Source of the DNA: an uncultured Acetatifactor sp.
GTDB lineage: Bacteria; Bacillota; Clostridia; Lachnospirales; Lachnospiraceae
Assembly: GCA_934402375.1 (NCBI GenBank)
Contig: CAKRUB010000014.1
Coordinates: 1 to 63,199, forward strand
Length of the DNA stretch: 63,199 nucleotides
Direction: 5' to 3'
Under the pieces are notes generated by a model that did not search any database, was not told where the DNA came from, and worked only from the letters and a program-made list of their open reading frames with translations. Made by a program: the position numbers and the translations under genes. Each line of letters begins with the position of its first letter. Within the stretch, counting starts at the first letter, position 1. Positions 8,111 to 16,112 of the stretch are shown here, piece by piece.

Positions 8111-8169
8111 GTACTTAAAATGAAAAAGTTTCACAAATATCCGATTGTAGAGAGTAGTAAGGAGACACT

Positions 8170-10410
8170 ATGAAATTATTATATACGCTGGAGGAACCTC
8201 AGCAGAGGGCACTCGCACTGCGGGACGGAGAGACTGTCTGGTATTGCGTGCCCGTCGATCTGGGGTTCGATAACGGCAAGAAAAGCGCAGAGACCGCCTA
8301 CGCTGAGACGACATGGATTGTTGTGACGGAGGAGAGGCTGATCGTGCTGGAGGGCAGCAGCAAAGCGGCTGAGTATGAGCTTGCCGACTGCGAAAAGATA
8401 AAATGTGAGCATCAGGTTTACAGCGGTATTCTGACCGTGTTCGGCAGAGACGGCAGCACCTCGTGTGCGGCAAGGTTCTCGATGAAGCACATCACCCGCG
8501 TCGCCTATGTTGCAAGGGGAGCGCAGACCATCATCTCGGCAGAGAAGGAGGGCAGGAAGCTTTCCGAAAAGGATCGCGTCACCAGCAGGGAATACGAGAA
8601 GTATTGTGAAAAATGTGGGCGCGCGCTGCCGGGAACGAGCCATTGCCCGTATTGTGACGGCAAGGCGGATACCCTGAAAAAATTTATGGCGCTCTGCGGA
8701 GAGTTTGTAGGCAGACTGCTGCTGATCTCCGTGATGCTGTTGCTGATTGCGGCGGTTGAGCTTGTGACCCCGATGGTTCAGAAGCAGTTCATCGATGATG
8801 CGCTGACCTACGGAAACGGAACGATGAAGCAGCTTTGGATCTTTATCATCATTACTTTTGTGCTGTTGGTGGCAAGGCTTTCACTCTATGTTTTACGTTA
8901 CTGGAATTGCGCGAAGCTGGGAGCCTATATCAGCATGAGCCTGAGAAAGAAGCTGTATTATAAGATTCAGGTGCTTTCCCTGTCATTTATCAACAACAGA
9001 CGCCCGGGAGAGCTTATGAACCGTGTCGCCCACGACACGAGGCAGATCCGGCAGTTCATGGAAGAAGTGTTCGGCGACATGCTCTCGACGCTGGTGACGA
9101 TGATCGTCTCATTGGTCATGATGTTTGTCATCAGCTGGAAGATGACTCTTTTGTCGCTCGTGTTTGTCGCGGCGGTAGTCGTTGTCACGAGAATGTTCTG
9201 GCACCATATCAGGACGATCTTCCACAGACAGTGGCTGAAATTCGATGATCTGAGCAGCAATCTGCAGGACATCATCGCCGGTATGCGTATCGTCAAGTCC
9301 TTCGGACAGGAGGAGCGGGAGAGCGCCAGATTTACGAAGAAGACGCAGGAGTTTGCTGCGATCCAGAAGAAGAACGAGACCTTCTGGGCGGTATTCTTTC
9401 CTATATTAACCTTCCTGCTCGGCGTCGGAACCTATATTGCCGTTTATTTCGGCGGTATTCAGGTGCTCGACGGAGATATGACGGTGGGTCAGCTGGTGCA
9501 GTTTGTGACCTACAGCGGCTATCTGTTCGGACCGTTGAGCTGGATGACGCATCTGCCCCGTCAGGTGATGCAGATGATGACGAGCCTGAACCGTATCTAT
9601 GATGTGCTGGACGAGGAGCCGCAGCTAGCGGACAAGGAGAATTCCAAGGCATTCCCGATCAAGGGTGCTTTTGAGTTTGAAAGCGTATCCTTCGGCTATC
9701 AGACCTACGAGCCGGTACTGGAAAATATCAGCTTTTCGGTGAAGCCCGGCGAGATGATTGGTCTGGTGGGGGCTTCCGGCACGGGGAAATCAACGCTGAT
9801 CAATCTCATCATGAGGCTGTATGATGTGGATCAGGGAAAGATTCTGCTCGACGGCTGCGATCTGAGAGACATTCAGATGGAGAGCCTGCATTCACAGATC
9901 GGAGTTGTATTGCAGGAGACCTTCCTTTTCTCGGGCAGCATTCTGGCGAATATCCGCTTTGCAAAGCAGGATGCGACGCTGGAGGAGGTCATCCGGGCGG
10001 CGAGAGCGGCGAATGCACATGATTTTATCTGCAAAACGCCCGACGGCTACAATACCTATGTCGGAGAACACGGCTATAACCTTTCGGGCGGCGAGAGACA
10101 GAGAATCGCTATTGCCAGAGCTATTCTGAACAATCCGAGAATTTTGATTCTGGACGAGGCAACGTCGGCGCTGGATACGGAGAGCGAGTTCCTGATCCAG
10201 CAGGCGCTGGATCGTCTGGTGAAGGGCAGAACGACGTTTGCGATCGCGCACCGTCTGTCCACGCTCCGGAATGCGGACAGGCTGGTCGTTATTGACAAAC
10301 ACGGCGTGGCGGAGATCGGCACGCACAATGAGCTGCTGGAGAAAAAGGGCATTTATTACGGCCTTGTAAACGCACAGCTCAAGATGAGCCAGACCGCCGT
10401 GGAAGTATGA
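8170..10410 (+). CDS. ABC transporter (TMD-NBD half-exporter) with N-terminal PH-like domain and zinc ribbon, second partner
   Basis: A 746-residue paralogue of the gene at 4967 with the same order of domains: an N-terminal PH-like domain (~1-140), a zinc ribbon (C146-x2-C149 ... C159-x2-C162), six membrane helices (~175-460) and the ATPase with Walker A GASGTGKST (~534-542), signature LSGGERQ (~637) and Walker B ILILDEA (~657-663). ATG 8170 has AAGGAG (8158-8163) at ideal distance. Both members keep complete ATPase motifs, so each nucleotide site of a heterodimer could hydrolyse ATP. The zinc ribbon and PH-like domain sit in the cytoplasm and may sense a ligand or dock the DUF1854 protein; that role is inferred. 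Confidence 0.9.
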   Translation: MKLLYTLEEPQQRALALRDGETVWYCVPVDLGFDNGKKSAETAYAETTWIVVTEERLIVLEGSSKAAEYELADCEKIKCEHQVYSGILTVFGRDGSTSCAARFSMKHITRVAYVARGAQTIISAEKEGRKLSEKDRVTSREYEKYCEKCGRALPGTSHCPYCDGKADTLKKFMALCGEFVGRLLLISVMLLLIAAVELVTPMVQKQFIDDALTYGNGTMKQLWIFIIITFVLLVARLSLYVLRYWNCAKLGAYISMSLRKKLYYKIQVLSLSFINNRRPGELMNRVAHDTRQIRQFMEEVFGDMLSTLVTMIVSLVMMFVISWKMTLLSLVFVAAVVVVTRMFWHHIRTIFHRQWLKFDDLSSNLQDIIAGMRIVKSFGQEERESARFTKKTQEFAAIQKKNETFWAVFFPILTFLLGVGTYIAVYFGGIQVLDGDMTVGQLVQFVTYSGYLFGPLSWMTHLPRQVMQMMTSLNRIYDVLDEEPQLADKENSKAFPIKGAFEFESVSFGYQTYEPVLENISFSVKPGEMIGLVGASGTGKSTLINLIMRLYDVDQGKILLDGCDLRDIQMESLHSQIGVVLQETFLFSGSILANIRFAKQDATLEEVIRAARAANAHDFICKTPDGYNTYVGEHGYNLSGGERQRIAIARAILNNPRILILDEATSALDTESEFLIQQALDRLVKGRTTFAIAHRLSTLRNADRLVVIDKHGVAEIGTHNELLEKKGIYYGLVNAQLKMSQTAVEV

Positions 10411-10426
10411 CGGAAAATAGTTGCTG

Positions 10427-10560
10427 TTCACAGTCCATATTCCGCGAAGTCAAAATTGCATGAAATGCAATTTTGCGAGACTTGCAGGCGCCAAAATGCA
10501 TTGAAAATGCATTTTGTGTGCATCGCGAAGCGTGTTGCTGTGAACGGAGTGAACAGTGAC
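10427..10560. repeat. Twin hairpin intergenic element
   Basis: Two perfect 11-bp hairpins, each with loop GAA: 10451-10475 (CAAAATTGCAT arm) and 10492-10516 (CAAAATGCATT arm). Outside them, GTTCACAG and CTGTGAAC form a wider inverted repeat. There is no T-tract. The 264-bp gap after the second ABC gene holds this element and the promoter at 10600. Confidence 0.65.
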
Positions 10561-10599
10561 GGAAACTATAAATATCCTATAAAATAATATACCGACTGG

Positions 10600-10628
10600 T
10601 TGACTTTTCCAATTTCAATTGTTATCAT
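10600..10628 (+). promoter_or_regulatory. Promoter of the DUF1538-PII operon
   Basis: -35 TTGACT (10600-10605), a 17-base spacer, -10 TATCAT (10623-10628). It lies about 47 bp before the GTG start at 10675. Confidence 0.65.
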
Positions 10629-10674
10629 AAACTTAGGTTTTGTGCGGATTATTGAGACAAGAAGGAGAGACCAA

Positions 10675-12207
10675 GTGAAATTTATCAGAGATGCATTGGG
10701 AGAAGCAACCAAGTCGGTATTGCCCATCGCGGCAATTGTGTTAATACTGAGTGTCAGCCTTGCGCCGATGAACTCGGGAATTCTGGTTCTTTTCGTATTC
10801 GGAACCGTTCTGCTCATCCTCGGAATGAGTCTGTTTACGATCGGATCGGGTATGTCGATGCAGCCGTTGGGCGAAGGCATAGGCGTACAGATTAATAAAT
10901 CAAAAAAGTTTCTAGTATCTATTGCGGTATGTTTTATCCTCGGAATGCTGATCACGATTGCAGAGCCCGATCTTCAGGTTCTGGCGGAGCAGGTTCCGTC
11001 CATTCCGAATCTTGCACTTATTCTGTCAGTCGCAATCGGCGTCGGCATTTTTCTTGTGGTTTCCATGGTAAGAACGCGCAAAGGGATTTCCCTCTCAAGG
11101 CTGCTCGTGATTTTCTACGGCATTATCATGCTTCTTGCGTTCTTTGCACCGAAGGACTTTATTCCCACAGCATTTGACTCCGGCGGAGTGACTACCGGAC
11201 CGATTACCGTGCCTTTTGTCATGGCGCTTGGAGCCGGAATGGCATCGATCAGAAGCGACAAGCACTCCGGAGAGGACAGCTTCGGTCTGGTTGCCCTGTG
11301 CAGCATTGGCCCGATCCTTTCCGTGCTGATTCTCAGCATCTGTTATTCACCCAGTCCCGAGACGACGGCGACGGTTGTGGGAGAATATCTGACGACAAAG
11401 GAAGCCTTCCGGTATATTATGGGAGAGATGCCGGTATACGGGAAAGAGGTGTTGATCGCGTTCCTGCCGATCGTGGCAGTGTTTATTATATTCCAGCTTA
11501 TCTACAGAAGATTCCACAAGCATCAGATGCTGAGGATCAGTGTCGGTCTTGTCTATACCTATATTGGTCTTGTGCTGTTCCTGACAGGTGCGAACGCCGG
11601 CTTCATGCCCGCCGGAAAACTGATCGGTGCGGAGATAGCCGGAGGAGAGCATAAATACTGGCTCATTGCAGCGGGTATCGTCATGGGATATTTCGTGGTA
11701 TCGGCGGAGCCTGCGGTACATACCTTGAAGAAGCAGGTTGAGGAGGTGACGAACGGTGCGATCTCCCAGAGATCGATCGGCTACGCGCTTTCCATCGGTG
11801 TCGGTGTTTCCGTCGGCATTTCGATGCTTCGTGTGCTGACCGGCATACCGATCTATCCGTTCCTGATTGTCGGCTATGCCATATCCCTTGTGATTACCTT
11901 CCTTGTGCCCCCGATTTACACCGGTATCGCGTTCGACTCTGGTGGTGTTGCCAGTGGACCGATGACGACAACCTTCATGCTGCCCTTCGCGGTGGGAGCA
12001 TGCGAGGCGCACGGCGGTAATGTCATGACGGATGCATTCGGACTTGTCGCCATGGTGGCAATGACACCGCTTATCACCATTCAGATCATGGGTCTGTGGA
12101 GTGATGTGAAGAGAAAGAGAATGGTAGCTAAGGCTCATTACGAGATGGATCAGCTGGAAGACAGTATCCTTTATTATGATGAAGAGGATGAGGAGGTGGG
12201 AGCGTGA
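10675..12207 (+). CDS. DUF1538 integral membrane protein (putative transporter)
   Basis: A 510-residue polytopic membrane protein made of two homologous DUF1538 halves. Each half ends in the same signature: TAFDSGGVTTGPIT in the first (~residues 172-185) and IAFDSGGVASGPMT in the second. Such duplicated polar motifs inside membrane helices suggest a transport path with internal pseudo-symmetry. I chose GTG 10675, which has AAGGAG (10662-10667) seven bases upstream; the open frame begins earlier at an unsupported start. The C-terminus is acidic (DEEDEEVGA). The PII-like gene overlaps its stop codon by four bases, so the two are translationally coupled and the PII protein is the likely cytoplasmic regulator. 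The substrate is unknown. Confidence 0.88.
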   Translation: MKFIRDALGEATKSVLPIAAIVLILSVSLAPMNSGILVLFVFGTVLLILGMSLFTIGSGMSMQPLGEGIGVQINKSKKFLVSIAVCFILGMLITIAEPDLQVLAEQVPSIPNLALILSVAIGVGIFLVVSMVRTRKGISLSRLLVIFYGIIMLLAFFAPKDFIPTAFDSGGVTTGPITVPFVMALGAGMASIRSDKHSGEDSFGLVALCSIGPILSVLILSICYSPSPETTATVVGEYLTTKEAFRYIMGEMPVYGKEVLIAFLPIVAVFIIFQLIYRRFHKHQMLRISVGLVYTYIGLVLFLTGANAGFMPAGKLIGAEIAGGEHKYWLIAAGIVMGYFVVSAEPAVHTLKKQVEEVTNGAISQRSIGYALSIGVGVSVGISMLRVLTGIPIYPFLIVGYAISLVITFLVPPIYTGIAFDSGGVASGPMTTTFMLPFAVGACEAHGGNVMTDAFGLVAMVAMTPLITIQIMGLWSDVKRKRMVAKAHYEMDQLEDSILYYDEEDEEVGA

Positions 12208-12878
12208 GTACAGCAAAGTCAGAGCGGATCATGATGATCGCTTCCATTATTGAACGTGGTAAAGCAAAGGCGTACATAGAGATGCTGAGAAAGAAGGGCG
12301 TCGGTTTCCATATGCAGTGTGTCGGGCAGGGAACGGCTTCCTCTGAAATGATGGATATTCTCGGACTGGTCAGCAACAACAAAGATATTGTCATCAGCTA
12401 TGCGCCGCACAGGACAGTCGAGGCGCTGGCGACAGACATCTCAAAGGATCTGAGTTCGGGGCTCGGCTTTAACGGACTGATGATGCTGTTGACGACCTCG
12501 GCAATCAATCGGCTTGTGTCAGAACTGATTCTGCTCCAGTCGGAGGGCGGAGAGGTAAAAGGAGAGGAGAGAGCCATGAAGAGTGAATACCAGCACAGCC
12601 TGATTCTGATTACGGTTAATCAGGGATATACGGACGGTGTTATGCAGACGGCGAGAAAGGCAGGGGCGACCGGAGGAACGGTAATCCGTGCGAGAATGGC
12701 TGGGGCGGAGCAGCTGCTTGATCCCCAACTGTCGGAGGAGAAGGAGATCATTGCGATCCTTGCGCCGGACAGTGTGCGCAATCAGATTATGGAAGAGGTA
12801 AACAAGGAATACGGAATGCGCTCGGAGGCAAAGGGCGTGGTATGTTCCGTTCCTGTAGATAAAGCTTTAAAGATTTAA
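12204..12878 (+). CDS. Tandem PII-like nitrogen-regulator family protein
   Basis: A 224-residue protein with two consecutive PII (GlnB)-like domains, about residues 8-100 and 112-220. The first carries the strand-helix pattern IIERGKAKAYIEMLRKKGV. The second carries GATGGTVIRAR, where PII proteins have their T-loop base and nucleotide pocket, and a late strand block, EIIAILAP. It starts at GTG 12204 within GTGA, overlapping the DUF1538 stop, with AGGAGGTG (12190-12197) upstream. PII proteins usually sense 2-oxoglutarate, ATP/ADP or other nucleotides and gate a partner transporter, as GlnK does with AmtB. A similar role with the DUF1538 protein is inferred. The T-loops are too diverged to assign a ligand. 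Confidence 0.85.
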   Translation: MSTAKSERIMMIASIIERGKAKAYIEMLRKKGVGFHMQCVGQGTASSEMMDILGLVSNNKDIVISYAPHRTVEALATDISKDLSSGLGFNGLMMLLTTSAINRLVSELILLQSEGGEVKGEERAMKSEYQHSLILITVNQGYTDGVMQTARKAGATGGTVIRARMAGAEQLLDPQLSEEKEIIAILAPDSVRNQIMEEVNKEYGMRSEAKGVVCSVPVDKALKI

Positions 12879-12879
12879 C

Positions 12880-12907
12880 TTGATTTTTTACGTCAGCGTG
12901 TTAGAAT
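12880..12907 (+). promoter_or_regulatory. Promoter of tRNA-Val
   Basis: -35 TTGATT (12880-12885), 16-base spacer, -10 TAGAAT (12902-12907), about 11 bp before the tRNA. Confidence 0.6.
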
Positions 12908-12917
12908 AAAGGTATAA

Positions 12918-12991
12918 GGAAGCATAGCTCAGCCGGGATGAGCGTTCGCCTCACACGCGAAAGGTCAGGAGTTCGAGCCTCCTTGCTTCCA
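12918..12991 (+). tRNA. tRNA-Val (anticodon CAC)
   Basis: A complete cloverleaf: acceptor GGAAGCA pairs with TGCTTCC, D stem GCTC/GAGC, anticodon stem TTCGC/GCGAA with loop CTCACAC (anticodon CAC), and T stem AGGAG/CTCCT with TTCGAGC. The discriminator is A12991, and CCA is not encoded. It reads the GTG codon. Confidence 0.95.
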
Positions 12992-13057
12992 TTTACCGAT
13001 TGATGTTGCTTGAATGGCAGGGATGTCCTGTGAAAGCACAGACACGGAGGTGGCAAT

Positions 13058-13813
13058 ATGAGTATAAATATTCATCAGAAAAACGATGTTTCTTATCTGT
13101 TCTCCAGCCTTGGAAGCGGCGCGGCAGGCGTAGCGGGAAGTAACTGGCTCAGCGATTATGCGAGCATCAAGAATGGCAGCTATGGCAGGCTGATGAAGGC
13201 GTATTTCAGGGCAAATTCTTCCGATAAGACGAAGGATACCCAGACGACTGCAAAGACCAGTGTAAAATCCACGGAAGCGCAGAAATATACGAGTGTCCAG
13301 AAGACAGCGGATTCGTTGAAGACTTCGGCGGAAGCGCTGATGGATAAGAAGCTGTTTGTAGAGAAGGATATCAAATCAAAGGATGAGAACGGCGTTGAGA
13401 CAGTGACGAAGGGTTACGATACTGACGCCATCTACACCGCTGTCAACAATTTTGTCAATGACTATAATTCAGTTGTCAAGGCGACAGGGGATCTGACAGA
13501 TAAGACGCTGGGTCACCGTATGACATATCTGAACCAGCTGACAATGAATAAGTCTAAGGCACTTTCCGAGATGGGAGTAGGCATTCAGGCTGACGGTACC
13601 TTAAAGCTCGATAAGGATACCTTTATGAAGACGGATATGTCCAAGGTAAAGTCCCTGTTCAGCAATGATGGCGCTTACGGCTACCGTATCTCTGCACAGT
13701 CTTCGCTGATTAAGAATGCAGCGGGCAGCGCGGCGAACAGAAGTGGATACACTTCCAGAGGCTCTTACAACAATAATTTCAGCAATGGGAATTTGTTTAA
13801 CAGCTATTTTTAA
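13058..13813 (+). CDS. FliD-like (flagellar cap C-terminal-like) protein
   Basis: A 251-residue protein resembling the C-terminal region of FliD. It has a coiled, Ser/Thr/Lys-rich middle (~50-110), then FVNDYNSVVKATGDL and MGVGIQADGTLKLDKDTF, which match FliD blocks FV..YNSV and LGI...DGTL.LD..K, followed by VKSLFS. Full FliD is usually 400 residues or more, and its N-terminal FliD_N part is absent. No other flagellar gene is in the window, so this is an orphan. The C-terminus is Asn/Ser/Gly-rich and ends in NSYF. The ribosome site is GGAGGTGG before ATG 13058. The function is unknown; a role in flagella is only suggested by homology. Confidence 0.7.
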   Translation: MSINIHQKNDVSYLFSSLGSGAAGVAGSNWLSDYASIKNGSYGRLMKAYFRANSSDKTKDTQTTAKTSVKSTEAQKYTSVQKTADSLKTSAEALMDKKLFVEKDIKSKDENGVETVTKGYDTDAIYTAVNNFVNDYNSVVKATGDLTDKTLGHRMTYLNQLTMNKSKALSEMGVGIQADGTLKLDKDTFMKTDMSKVKSLFSNDGAYGYRISAQSSLIKNAAGSAANRSGYTSRGSYNNNFSNGNLFNSYF

Positions 13814-13842
13814 AACTTTTTGAAAAATTTAAAAAATTCCTA

Positions 13843-13871
13843 TTGACTTTTTGGAACAAATCGTATAGAAT
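13843..13871 (+). promoter_or_regulatory. Promoter of tRNA-Leu
   Basis: -35 TTGACT (13843-13848), 17-base spacer, -10 TAGAAT (13866-13871), 18 bp before the mature tRNA start. Confidence 0.65.
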
Positions 13872-13889
13872 ATGATTTGTTCGCAGGAC

Positions 13890-13973
13890 GCAGGAATGGC
13901 GGAATTGGCAGACGCGCACGGTTCAGGTCCGTGTGGTAGCAATACCATGAGAGTTCAAGTCTCTTTTCCTGCA
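13890..13973 (+). tRNA. tRNA-Leu (anticodon CAG)
   Basis: A class II tRNA with a long variable arm (TGGTAGCAATACCA). Acceptor GCAGGAA pairs with TTCCTGC. Anticodon stem CACGG/CCGTG encloses loop TTCAGGT, giving anticodon CAG. The discriminator is A13973, and CCA is not encoded. Confidence 0.95.
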
Positions 13974-13980
13974 CTTAGGA

Positions 13981-14015
13981 AGAGTGTTAAGTAGAAAGCT
14001 TAGCACTCTTTTTTT
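13981..14015 (+). terminator. Intrinsic terminator after tRNA-Leu
   Basis: Arms AGAGTGTTAAG (13981-13991) and CTTAGCACTCT (13999-14009) with one G-U pair and a 7-base loop, running into seven T's. Confidence 0.9.
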
Positions 14016-14047
14016 CTCTAAATAAAATTGGAAAGGTTGGAAGACCG

Positions 14048-15361
14048 ATGGAGAAAGAGGAAGCAAAAGAAAGGGGCGGGCGCAAGGACTGGTATAAGCT
14101 GGATCTGTCCGCTATTGTGTATCCTACGCTGCAGAGAAGGGACTTTTCTTCCGTGTACCGGCTGTCGGTGGTATTGAAAGAGGAGATTCAGCCGGATGTA
14201 CTTCAGAAAGCTCTTGATATGACACTGCCAAGATTTCCGACATATAAAGCGGCGATCCGCAAGGGCTTGTTCTGGAGATATCTTGAGCCGAACGACCGGC
14301 CGGGGCCGTTTGTACAGCCGGATGTCAAGAATCCATGCCAGCCGATGAATTTTAAAGGGAATAACCGATACCTTGTCAGAGTCTACTATTTCCGCAACCG
14401 TATTGCTTTGGAGGCACATCACAGTCTGGGCGACGGAACCGGCGGGATGTGCGTGCTCCAGACCCTGACGGCAACCTATCTGCGGCTGCTCGGGCATACG
14501 GATATTGAAAACAAAGGCTTTGTCCTTGACATCAATGCGGCGCCTGACCCGGAGGAGCTGGAAGACGCTTACATGAGATATGCAAATGCCAAGGTATGCC
14601 CGCCGAGATTGCAGGAAAAGGCTTATCGCGTAAGAGGCACGGCGGAACCCTTCTATACGTTGAACATTATCGACGGCATCATGTCCGTATCGGAGGTCAT
14701 GGCGGTTGCGAAGAGTTATCATGCTACGATTACGGAGTATCTGAATGCAGTGCTTCTGCATGCGCTGCTGAAAAAGCAGATGGAAGAGCCGCATATCCGC
14801 CTGCATCCCGTAAAGATTGCCATGCCGGTAAACCTGCGAAGATTCTTCCCGTCGATTACTCTGCGGAATTTCATTACGATGATTTACCCGGGGGTCGATC
14901 CGAGGCTGGGAGAATATACATTTGAGGAGATCGTGACACAGGTGCAGAATTACATGCACTATTACATCAACGAAAAGCTTTTGCGGGGCGACATAACGAC
15001 GAATGCGGAGACGCAGCGGAATCCGGTGATCCGCGTCGTACCGCTGTTTATCAAGGATATGGTCGTGAGAACCTTCTATACGAAGATTCAGGACAGAAAC
15101 TCCTCGGCGGGGCTGACAAATATGGGGGCGCTGAAGGTGCCGGAGGGCATGAAGCCGTACATTGAACGCTTTGACATCTATATGGGGCAGCCGTTTTCGC
15201 GGAGAACGAACTGCGCGATCATCAGCTTTGGGGATGTCCTGACGATCAATTTTGCGAGCAGCATCATAGAAGCGGATGTGGAGCGGTATTTTTTCCGCAA
15301 GCTGGTAAAGGATGGAATCCATGTCAAAATAGAGAGCAACAGGGAAGGGGAGGATGAATGA
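14048..15361 (+). CDS. Condensation-domain-like acyltransferase (alcohol acetyltransferase type)
   Basis: A 437-residue member of the CoA-dependent acyltransferase / condensation-domain superfamily. The catalytic motif HHxxxDG is intact as H124-H125-S-L-G-D129-G130. Other typical blocks are IAMPVNLRR and the late GQPFSR segment. Members transfer acyl groups to alcohols or amines, or form amide bonds in nonribosomal synthesis, but no carrier protein or adenylation domain is nearby, so a free-standing acyltransferase is more likely. It heads a three-gene set: its stop overlaps the start region of the zinc-ribbon membrane protein, and an esterase follows. The acceptor and acyl donor are unknown. 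Confidence 0.85.
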   Translation: MEKEEAKERGGRKDWYKLDLSAIVYPTLQRRDFSSVYRLSVVLKEEIQPDVLQKALDMTLPRFPTYKAAIRKGLFWRYLEPNDRPGPFVQPDVKNPCQPMNFKGNNRYLVRVYYFRNRIALEAHHSLGDGTGGMCVLQTLTATYLRLLGHTDIENKGFVLDINAAPDPEELEDAYMRYANAKVCPPRLQEKAYRVRGTAEPFYTLNIIDGIMSVSEVMAVAKSYHATITEYLNAVLLHALLKKQMEEPHIRLHPVKIAMPVNLRRFFPSITLRNFITMIYPGVDPRLGEYTFEEIVTQVQNYMHYYINEKLLRGDITTNAETQRNPVIRVVPLFIKDMVVRTFYTKIQDRNSSAGLTNMGALKVPEGMKPYIERFDIYMGQPFSRRTNCAIISFGDVLTINFASSIIEADVERYFFRKLVKDGIHVKIESNREGEDE

Positions 15362-15362
15362 T

Positions 15363-16070
15363 ATGTCATATTGTGTAAACTGCGGTGTGGAGCTGGATGC
15401 CTCCGCAAAGGAATGTCCTCTGTGTAACACACCGGTGCTGAATCCGAGGGAGCTGGAGAAGATTGCGAAGGCACAGCATCCGTTTCCGACAGAAAAGGGA
15501 CAGGTGGAGACGGTGAAGAGAAAGGATCTCGGTCTGCTGATCTCCATGGTGGTGCTTGCAACTGCTGTCACCTGCGGAATTCTGAACGCCTTTGTGTTCA
15601 AGGATAATCTGTGGTCGCTGGCAGTGATTGGAGCCTGCGTGATCCTGTGGGTGATGATCATACCGGCGGTGATTTATACAAAGCAGCCGGTCTATGTCTC
15701 GCTGCTGTATGACGGGGGAGCGGTCGGGCTTTACCTCTTTATGCTGTCCTTTCTGTCCGGAAGCCGGGAGTGGCTCTGGGGGCTCGGACTCCCTATTGTT
15801 GCGCTGCTGACGGTTCTCTCTGAGATTTTTGCCTTCTGCGTCAGGAGGCTTCCGAAGTCGTTTCTTACGGTTGCACTTTATTTGTTTACCGTGATAGGTC
15901 TGTTCTGCGTCGGACTGGAGATACTGATTGACAGGTTTGTTTCGGGACATATTTCCCTGAGCTGGTCGGCGGTTGTCATGACGGTATGTGTCATCCTCGA
16001 CATTGCGATCGTGACGCTTTTGTCCCGCAGGCGGCTCCGCAATGCAGTCAGAAGGCGGCTGCATTTCTGA
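15363..16070 (+). CDS. Zinc-ribbon membrane protein (DUF6320-like)
   Basis: A 235-residue protein with an N-terminal zinc ribbon (Cys4-x2-Cys7 and Cys18-x2-Cys21), a ~30-residue linker and six hydrophobic segments filling residues ~55-220, with a basic C-terminal tail (RRRLRNAVRRR). I chose ATG 15363 because AGGGGAGG (15346-15353) sits nine bases before it; ATG 15354 touches the ribosome site. It overlaps or abuts the acyltransferase upstream, and the esterase is 42 bp downstream. The family matches what is called DUF6320 in Clostridia. The ribbon lies in the cytoplasm. It may tether the two neighbouring enzymes to the membrane, which is a guess from synteny. Confidence 0.8.
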   Translation: MSYCVNCGVELDASAKECPLCNTPVLNPRELEKIAKAQHPFPTEKGQVETVKRKDLGLLISMVVLATAVTCGILNAFVFKDNLWSLAVIGACVILWVMIIPAVIYTKQPVYVSLLYDGGAVGLYLFMLSFLSGSREWLWGLGLPIVALLTVLSEIFAFCVRRLPKSFLTVALYLFTVIGLFCVGLEILIDRFVSGHISLSWSAVVMTVCVILDIAIVTLLSRRRLRNAVRRRLHF

Positions 16071-16112
16071 TGAGGACGGAATCTTTACATTTTCCGAAGG
16101 GAGAAGAATATA

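Noticed and set aside
4967..10410. Cyanophycin transport system
   Set aside because: Similar ABC/DUF1854 genes carry that label in other phyla, but no cyanophycin synthetase or cyanophycinase is in the window.
14018..15661. 547-codon open frame on the minus strand
   Set aside because: It is a shadow of the acyltransferase gene; His/Arg-rich product with no ribosome site and no family features.
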